A stretch of 54,850 nt of DNA from Nodosilinea sp. WJT8-NPBG4 (GTDB taxonomy: Bacteria; Cyanobacteriota; Cyanobacteriia; Phormidesmidales; Phormidesmidaceae): assembly GCA_019359285.1 (NCBI GenBank), contig JAHHHQ010000073.1, forward strand, positions 1 through 54,850, written 5' to 3'. Below the pieces are notes generated by a model. The model did no database searches, was not told the DNA's origin, and saw nothing but the letters and a program-made list of their open reading frames with translations. Position 1 is the first letter of the stretch; every line of letters begins with the position of its first letter. The translations under genes were made by a program, and so were the position numbers. Of the stretch, positions 49,598-54,850 are shown in pieces.

Positions 49598-50234
49598 ATT
49601 TGGCTCAAGCACTATTCTTACCGCACAGAACAATCCTACGTTCAGTGAAACGCCTGTGGCAGAACCATGAGTTAGTTGCAAAGGAGACACCCAGTGAAAT
49701 AACTCTGAGTCATGACTTAGCTGCCTCGCGCCTCAGCGCAGCATCACTATCTCTCCCAGCAGCTCTTTCGTGAAACGTTCCAAAATTCGTCCAGCACTGT
49801 GCTGGACAATTACCACTCAGCTACGTCAGGGCCTCCTGTGGGGTTGAGCCAGATCGGCTAATTGCGCGAGCAGGCAACTACTCAACCCACAAGCCTTCAG
49901 CAGGTTAAGGCCATTGAGCACTCGGCTTGATCGATAGTCACCTCAGCTACCTCTCAGCAGTGTCATTCTGCCTATTCAACGTCGATATTCCAGGAAACAA
50001 GTTGATTGCGGGCGGTCTAACGACTCGGCTCACCTGCTAGGCCCGCCGACGTTATGAATTGTTAGGGCAACATCAGGGGCGCTGGTTGAAAACTGACGCT
50101 GTCCACATGCTTTGTTACACAAAATACAAACTGTGAAGCTCTAGGCAGCATCGGTTGCCCCCTAATTTGTCAGGGCACCATAAAGAAACAGTGCCGACTC
50201 ACATATTTGCAAATAAATCGTCATACAGGCTAGG
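49598..50234. other. Intergenic region made largely of dispersed repeat
   Basis: About 640 bases between the two c-di-GMP genes. Most of it (49739-50092) consists of repeat sequence shared with 54465-54724 and with 5288-5376. No gene is supported. The promoter of the next gene must be in the last 140 bases; none is convincing. Confidence 0.4.
49739..50092 (+). repeat. Dispersed composite repeat, copy A
   Basis: 49739-50020 matches 54483-54724: GAAACGTTCCAAAATT, an inverted pair CCAGCACTGTGCTGG, CAGCAGGTTAAGGCCATTGA, GAGCACTCGGCTT and GGTCTAA occur in the same order. 50022-50092 continues with the segment found at 5288-5376. Copy A also holds about 40 bp (49828-49855) not present in copy B. 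Confidence 0.75.
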
Positions 50235-53200
50235 ATGAACGACACAATCGGCGATACCGAACGGCTGGCGGCGGTGCAGCGATACCACATTTTAGACACG
50301 CCGTCGGATGGTGCCTTTGACCGCATTACGGCGATCGCAGCTCGCCTGTTTCAGGTGCCTATTGCGTTGGTTACGGTGGTCGATCACGATCGCATCTGGT
50401 TTAAATCGCGCCACGGGTTGGCCATAGAACAGATTGATCGAGAGCCAGGGCTGTGCGCCTCGGCGATTTTACAGAGCGAAGTCTACGCCATTGCCGACGC
50501 CCTGAAAGACCCGCGCACGCTGACGAATTCACTGGTGCGAGGTGAGTTTGGCCTCAGGTTTTACGCCGCTGCGCCCCTCACCACCCAGGATGGCTATAAC
50601 CTCGGCACCCTGTGCATTATCGATCATCAGCCCCGCCAGCTCACCGCTGACGAAACCCAAACCCTAGCCGATCTAGCCGCCGTGGTGATAGATGAAATGG
50701 AGCTGCGGCTGTCGGCCCGCCAGCTGGTGGCCACCACCACCGCCCAGCGGGTGGCCATCGACAACCTCTACCACGGGGCTCCCTGCGGCTACCACTCGCT
50801 CGACAGCAACGGGGTATTTATTGAAATTAACGACACCAATCTGGGGTGGCTGGGCTACAGCCGCGAGGCGGTGGTGGGCCAGCTGCGCTTCTCAGATGTG
50901 ATTACCCCCGCTAGTCAACCCACCTTTGCTGCCAGCTTTGCTCAATTTAAGCAGCAGGGTCGCATCGACGATCTGGAGTTTGAGCTGGTGTGGGCCGACG
51001 GCTCAACCCAGTGGATTTTGCTCAGCGCGATCGCTGAGTACGACGAGCAGGGCAACTACGTGAGTAGCCGATCGACGGCCTACAACATTAGCGATCGCAA
51101 ATGCACCGAGTTGGCCCTGCGCCAGCTCAACCAGTCTCTAGAGGCCAAGGTGGTCGAGCGCACTGCCGAACTGGCCGAGCGCAATGCTGAGCTAGAGGCC
51201 AGCAACCAGGCCCTCCACCTGAGCAACCAGCGCTTTCGCAGCGCCTTTGACTACGCTGGTATTGGCATGTCTCTAACCAGCCTGGAGGGCCACTGGCTGG
51301 AGGTCAATCGCTCGCTGTGTGAAATCACGGGCTATGGCGAAGCCGAACTGCTCGCCACCACATTTCAGGCCATCACTCACCCCGATGACCTAGACACCGA
51401 TCTAGATCTGATGAGGCAGCTGCTCAACCAGGAGATTCGCCACTACCACCTCGAAAAGCGCTATCGCCACCGGCAGGGCCACTGGATTTGGGTGCTGCTC
51501 AGCGTGTCAATTGTGACCGACGAGCAGCAGGGGCCGCTCTATTTTGTGGCTCAAATTCAAGATATCAACGAGCGCAAGCAGTCAGAAATGGCCCTGCACA
51601 AAAGCCAAGCTCTGCTGCTAGAGGCCCAGAGCTTGGGCCGCATCGGCAGCTGGGAGTACGACGTGGCCACCCAAAAAGTGACCTGGTCTGCCGAAAAATT
51701 TCGCATTTTGGGGCGCGACCCCGCCCTAGGCGAACCCAGCTTCGACGAGCTGCTGCGGCTCTACCATCCCGACGATGGCGACCAGCTGCGCCGGTTGGTG
51801 GAGCACAGCCTGACCACTGGCGAGTCCTACAGCATGCGGCTCAAATGCACCCGCAGCGATGGGGTAATTCGCTATCTCGATGACCAGGGCCAGGCCGAAC
51901 GCAATGCTCAGGGAGATGTCGTTCGCCTGTTTGGCATTGCCCAAGACGTTACCGAGCGGGTACAGGCCGAGCGCGAGCTGCGCGAAATGAGCACGGCTCT
52001 GGCCCATGCCATCGAAGGCATTTCTCGGCTAGACAACGCCGGGCATTACGTTAGCGTCAACCAGGCCTACGCCACCATGGTGGGCTACACCCCAGAAGAA
52101 CTGGTGGGCCAAAACTGGCAAATTACCGTTCACCCTGACGATCTAGAACAGGTCATCCTGGCCTACGGGCACATGCTGGCCGAGGGCAAGGTCAATGTCG
52201 AAGCCCGGGGAATCCGTAAAGATGGCTCAATTTTTTATAAGCAGCTATTTATGGTGACAGCCTACGATGACCGGCAGCAGCGCCACGGCCACTACTGCTT
52301 TATGAAAGACATTAGCGAACGAGCACGGCTTGAAGCCGATCGCAAGCAGGCTGAAATCGCCCTACAAGAAGAATTAGAGCGCCTGGCTGAGGTGGTGAAT
52401 ACCCAGCAAAAGGTCGCCCTAGTCAACCCCTACCTAGAACAGGTGATGACGGTGATTGCAGAGAGCGCCCTGTCGTTGACCCAAGCCGATGGAGCCGCCG
52501 TTGAGCTAATTGAGGGCACCGAGCTGGTGTGCCAGGCCGGCAGCGGCATTGCCCAAGACCATCGGGGCTGGCGATTGCCCCTGGCCAACAGTCTGGGCGG
52601 GCAGTGCCTCACGGAGGGCCGAGTCTTGTACTGCGCCGATGTGGATAGCGATAGGGGCGACAATTCCCCTATTTTTCAGGCCCTCGAACTACGATCGCTG
52701 GTAGTAGTACCTCTGACTTACCAAGCAGAACAAGTCGGCGTGATCAAAGTCTTCTCGCGCCAGCCCAGCGCCTTTACTGGGTCAGATAGACAGACCCTCC
52801 AGCTAATGGCTGGTTTTCTGGCCGCCAGCCTGCACCTGGCTAAGGAATTTGAGGCTAAAACGACCCTGCTGCAAGACCTGCAAGACAGTGAAGAGCGCTA
52901 TCGTTCGGTGGTGGCGGCTCTCTCCGAAGGGGTCGCCGTGGTGCAGGCCAATGGCACCCTGCTCACCTGCAACGCCAGCGCGGCCAAGATCGTGGGCCTG
53001 CCAAGCTGGCAAATCGTGGGGCGATCGCTGGCTGATATGAATCTAACCTTTATCCAAGACGATGGTTCCCCCTGCCCCTACGACGACGACCCGGCCTGGG
53101 TCACCCTGAGCACTGGGCAGTCGGTCGACAATCGGGTGCTGGGCCTGGTTAAACCCGACGGCACCACCTGGATTTCCTGCAATACTCGCCCCCTGCTGCA

Positions 53201-54332
53201 CCCAGATGACCCCCTGCCCTATGCGGTGGTGCTGTCGTTCACGGATATTACTGAACTCAGGCGCTCGGAGGTGGCGGCCCTGCGGCGGCGGGCCGAGCAG
53301 GAGCGGCTGCTGAGCGATATTGCCCAGCGCATTCGCCAAACCCTTGACCTGGAGCTTATTCTTGCCACTACGGTGACTGAAGTACAGCAGTTTTTACGCA
53401 CTGACCGGGTGAGCATTTACCGGGTAGAGGCCACCGGTTGTGGCATCGTCATTGCCGAGGCCACTACGGCTGACCAACCCTCGCTGCTGGGGCAGCAGGT
53501 GCACGCCACTATTCCCGAGCCTCGGCTGGCATTTTTTTTGGAGGGCAACCTGAAGGCGATTGATGATCTACAGGCCGAATCAGATGTCTACTGTCCTTTC
53601 GATAGCCTCACCCAGGCCAAGGCTAAGGTGGTGGTGCCGATTGTGCAGGGAAAGTGCCTGTGGGGCATGCTGCTGGCCTATCACACCCAGGGGCCGCGCC
53701 CCTGGGAAACTGCAGAGCTAGATGTGCTGAAGCGGCTAGCGATTCAGCTGGCGATCGCAATTCAGCAGTCGCAGCTGTACCAGCACGTTCAAACCGTTAA
53801 TCGCCAGCTCGAACACTTGGCCACCCACGACAGCCTCACCGAGGTGGCCAACCGCCGCAGCTTTGACACCCACCTAGACCAGGAGTGGGCACGCCTTGAG
53901 CGAGAGCAGGCTCCCCTAAGCCTAATCCTGTGCGATATCGACCATTTCAAGCGCTACAACGACACCTACGGCCACCCAGCGGGAGATGTCTGTTTGCAGC
54001 AGGTGGCCCAAACCCTAGGGCAGGTGGCCCAACGCCCCGCCGACCTGGTGGCCCGCTACGGCGGCGAAGAGTTTGCCATCGTGCTGCCCAACACCGACCA
54101 GGTCGGGGCCGAGGCGATCGCCCGCGCCATTCAGCAGGCTCTTGCCAATCTAGCCCTGTACCACGGAGCCTCGCCTCTGGGCCAGCGCATTACCCTCAGC
54201 CTGGGCATTGCCAGCGTTATTCCAACGGCGGGTCAGAAAGCTCAAACCTTGATCGACCAGGCCGATGCCGCCCTCTACAGCGCCAAGCAGCAGGGGCGCG
54301 ATCGCTACTGCCTAGCATCCGCCGATTCATAG
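50235..54332 (+). CDS. Large GAF/PAS diguanylate cyclase
   Basis: A 1365-aa soluble protein. Approximate order: GAF (25-165), PAS (175-290), coiled coil rich in Glu/Ala (295-335), four further sensor blocks as PAS (335-450, 460-585, 590-710) and GAF (725-880), PAS (890-1015), a cyanobacteriochrome-related GAF (1025-1190), and GGDEF with intact GGEEF (1276-1280) preceded by RPAD, an I-site. The last GAF lacks the canonical Cys-His (DSLTQAKAKVVVPI), so it probably does not bind bilin in the usual way. Makes c-di-GMP in response to unknown signals. The GGDEF domain is very similar to that ending Cph2 (APLSLILCDIDHFKRYNDTY), suggesting duplication and fusion. Same direction as cph2, but 637 bp away, so separately transcribed. 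Confidence 0.92.
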   Translation: MNDTIGDTERLAAVQRYHILDTPSDGAFDRITAIAARLFQVPIALVTVVDHDRIWFKSRHGLAIEQIDREPGLCASAILQSEVYAIADALKDPRTLTNSLVRGEFGLRFYAAAPLTTQDGYNLGTLCIIDHQPRQLTADETQTLADLAAVVIDEMELRLSARQLVATTTAQRVAIDNLYHGAPCGYHSLDSNGVFIEINDTNLGWLGYSREAVVGQLRFSDVITPASQPTFAASFAQFKQQGRIDDLEFELVWADGSTQWILLSAIAEYDEQGNYVSSRSTAYNISDRKCTELALRQLNQSLEAKVVERTAELAERNAELEASNQALHLSNQRFRSAFDYAGIGMSLTSLEGHWLEVNRSLCEITGYGEAELLATTFQAITHPDDLDTDLDLMRQLLNQEIRHYHLEKRYRHRQGHWIWVLLSVSIVTDEQQGPLYFVAQIQDINERKQSEMALHKSQALLLEAQSLGRIGSWEYDVATQKVTWSAEKFRILGRDPALGEPSFDELLRLYHPDDGDQLRRLVEHSLTTGESYSMRLKCTRSDGVIRYLDDQGQAERNAQGDVVRLFGIAQDVTERVQAERELREMSTALAHAIEGISRLDNAGHYVSVNQAYATMVGYTPEELVGQNWQITVHPDDLEQVILAYGHMLAEGKVNVEARGIRKDGSIFYKQLFMVTAYDDRQQRHGHYCFMKDISERARLEADRKQAEIALQEELERLAEVVNTQQKVALVNPYLEQVMTVIAESALSLTQADGAAVELIEGTELVCQAGSGIAQDHRGWRLPLANSLGGQCLTEGRVLYCADVDSDRGDNSPIFQALELRSLVVVPLTYQAEQVGVIKVFSRQPSAFTGSDRQTLQLMAGFLAASLHLAKEFEAKTTLLQDLQDSEERYRSVVAALSEGVAVVQANGTLLTCNASAAKIVGLPSWQIVGRSLADMNLTFIQDDGSPCPYDDDPAWVTLSTGQSVDNRVLGLVKPDGTTWISCNTRPLLHPDDPLPYAVVLSFTDITELRRSEVAALRRRAEQERLLSDIAQRIRQTLDLELILATTVTEVQQFLRTDRVSIYRVEATGCGIVIAEATTADQPSLLGQQVHATIPEPRLAFFLEGNLKAIDDLQAESDVYCPFDSLTQAKAKVVVPIVQGKCLWGMLLAYHTQGPRPWETAELDVLKRLAIQLAIAIQQSQLYQHVQTVNRQLEHLATHDSLTEVANRRSFDTHLDQEWARLEREQAPLSLILCDIDHFKRYNDTYGHPAGDVCLQQVAQTLGQVAQRPADLVARYGGEEFAIVLPNTDQVGAEAIARAIQQALANLALYHGASPLGQRITLSLGIASVIPTAGQKAQTLIDQADAALYSAKQQGRDRYCLASADS

Positions 54333-54426
54333 CGGTCAAGCCACATATACCTTCTTCCAAGCCCAGCCAGAAATGGCTTCCCAGGGGAAGATAAGAAGAG
54401 GCCCCAGCGTCTGGGAGTAACCATCA

Positions 54427-54724
54427 AGCAGGCCGCAGAATTGCCCAGGCTAGTTGCCCGCGCCGCAGAGCAGCATCACAGCCTCTCTTGACAGCTCTTT
54501 CTCGAAACGTTCCAAAATTTGTCCAACGCTTTGTTGGACAATTACCCTCCAGCTGCATCGGCTAGCTGCGCGCGCAGGCAACTACTCAATCCACAAGCCT
54601 TCAGCAGGTTAAGGCCATTGAGCACTCGGCTTAATCGATGACACCTCAGCTACCTCCCAGCGGTGCCATTCTGCCCGTTCAAAGTCGATGTGTCAGGAAA
54701 CTAGGTTGATCGCAGGAGGTCTAA
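54427..54724 (+). repeat. Dispersed composite repeat, copy B
   Basis: 54430-54472 matches 9970-10010 (CCCAGGCTAGTTGCCCGCGC). 54483-54724 matches 49757-50020, with CCAACGCTTTGTTGG replacing CCAGCACTGTGCTGG, a compensated hairpin. It begins just after the stop of the large cyclase, as copy A follows cph2. Confidence 0.75.
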
Positions 54725-54765
54725 TACCAAATCCGGATAGCATACCCCTGAAATGATTAGGCATC

Positions 54766-54850
54766 TCATGCGGGCCACCAATGATAGTTGGTCAGGGCTT
54801 TAATTTCGGATTGCATCGACAGCAAGGTGCGACAGCGGGCCTCAAGGACA
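54766..54850 (-). CDS. C-terminal end of a gene running off the window
   Basis: The last bases read on the minus strand as LEARCRTLLSMQSEIKALTN then YHWWPA and a TGA stop, with no stop upstream before the edge. The preceding CTAATACCAAATCCGG resembles ends often seen at cyanobacterial insertion sequences, so this may be a transposase tail. Too little sequence remains to decide. Confidence 0.3.
   Translation of the reverse strand, partial: VLEARCRTLLSMQSEIKALTNYHWWPA

Overview
The window looks like cyanobacterial DNA. The palindrome GCGATCGC (HIP1), typical of many cyanobacteria, recurs throughout, including in terminator loops, and the 45.7-49.6 kb gene is a clear Cph2-type phytochrome with both bilin-binding cysteine signatures. 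Multi-PAS/GAF hybrid kinases and an RTX protein fit a filamentous, Leptolyngbya/Nodosilinea-like organism; that genus-level guess is inference. No rRNA, tRNA or CRISPR array was seen. The middle of the window reads as plasmid or integrated-plasmid DNA: two primase-like replication genes, two ParA ATPases, two short tyrosine recombinases and several decayed transposase or phage fragments.

Layout. 1-0.6 kb: an IS630-type transposase cut by the window edge. 0.9-9.7 kb: signalling island with two paralogous modules (small XRE regulator overlapping a hybrid histidine kinase), arranged divergently around a third histidine kinase. 10.2-14.3 kb: two tandem paralogous proteins that I read as divergent tyrosine recombinases. 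14.5-16.6 kb: a phage-portal-like fragment, two double ribbon-helix-helix proteins and an IS66 remnant. 16.8-23.3 kb: plasmid-type module 1 (primase-like protein, WGR-like protein, short recombinase beside a nested inverted repeat, exported protein, ParA) and an unknown gene bracketed by two remnants of the same gene. 23.3-27.3 kb: accessory block with an AIPR-family phage-resistance gene and a YbjQ-like/YidD-like pair, bounded by 50-bp direct repeats. 27.6-31.1 kb: an overlapping four-gene operon (69-aa protein, polymerase-beta-type nucleotidyltransferase, unknown helical protein, HprK-like kinase), the best candidate for an undescribed system. 31.5-37.4 kb: tandem hairpin units and plasmid-type module 2 (short recombinase with nested repeat, ParA plus ribbon-helix-helix partner with iterons, DUF1016 nuclease, second primase-like gene). 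37.6-41.2 kb: an operon of unknown exported and membrane proteins and a P-loop ATPase, ending in an array of 13 short sites, mostly 11 bp apart. 41.2-45.3 kb: RTX-type secreted protein and a run of very small genes. 45.7-54.3 kb: Cph2 and a second large diguanylate cyclase, each followed by copies of one dispersed repeat.

How the parts fit: the replication, partition and recombinase genes occur twice in diverged form and bracket the accessory cargo at 22-31 kb, as expected of a composite plasmid or an element built from two replicons. The outer thirds hold sensory genes (hybrid kinases, c-di-GMP enzymes) joined by shared dispersed repeats at about 0.8, 5.3, 9.97, 49.8 and 54.5 kb. Functional calls come from reading motifs by eye; no database search was possible.
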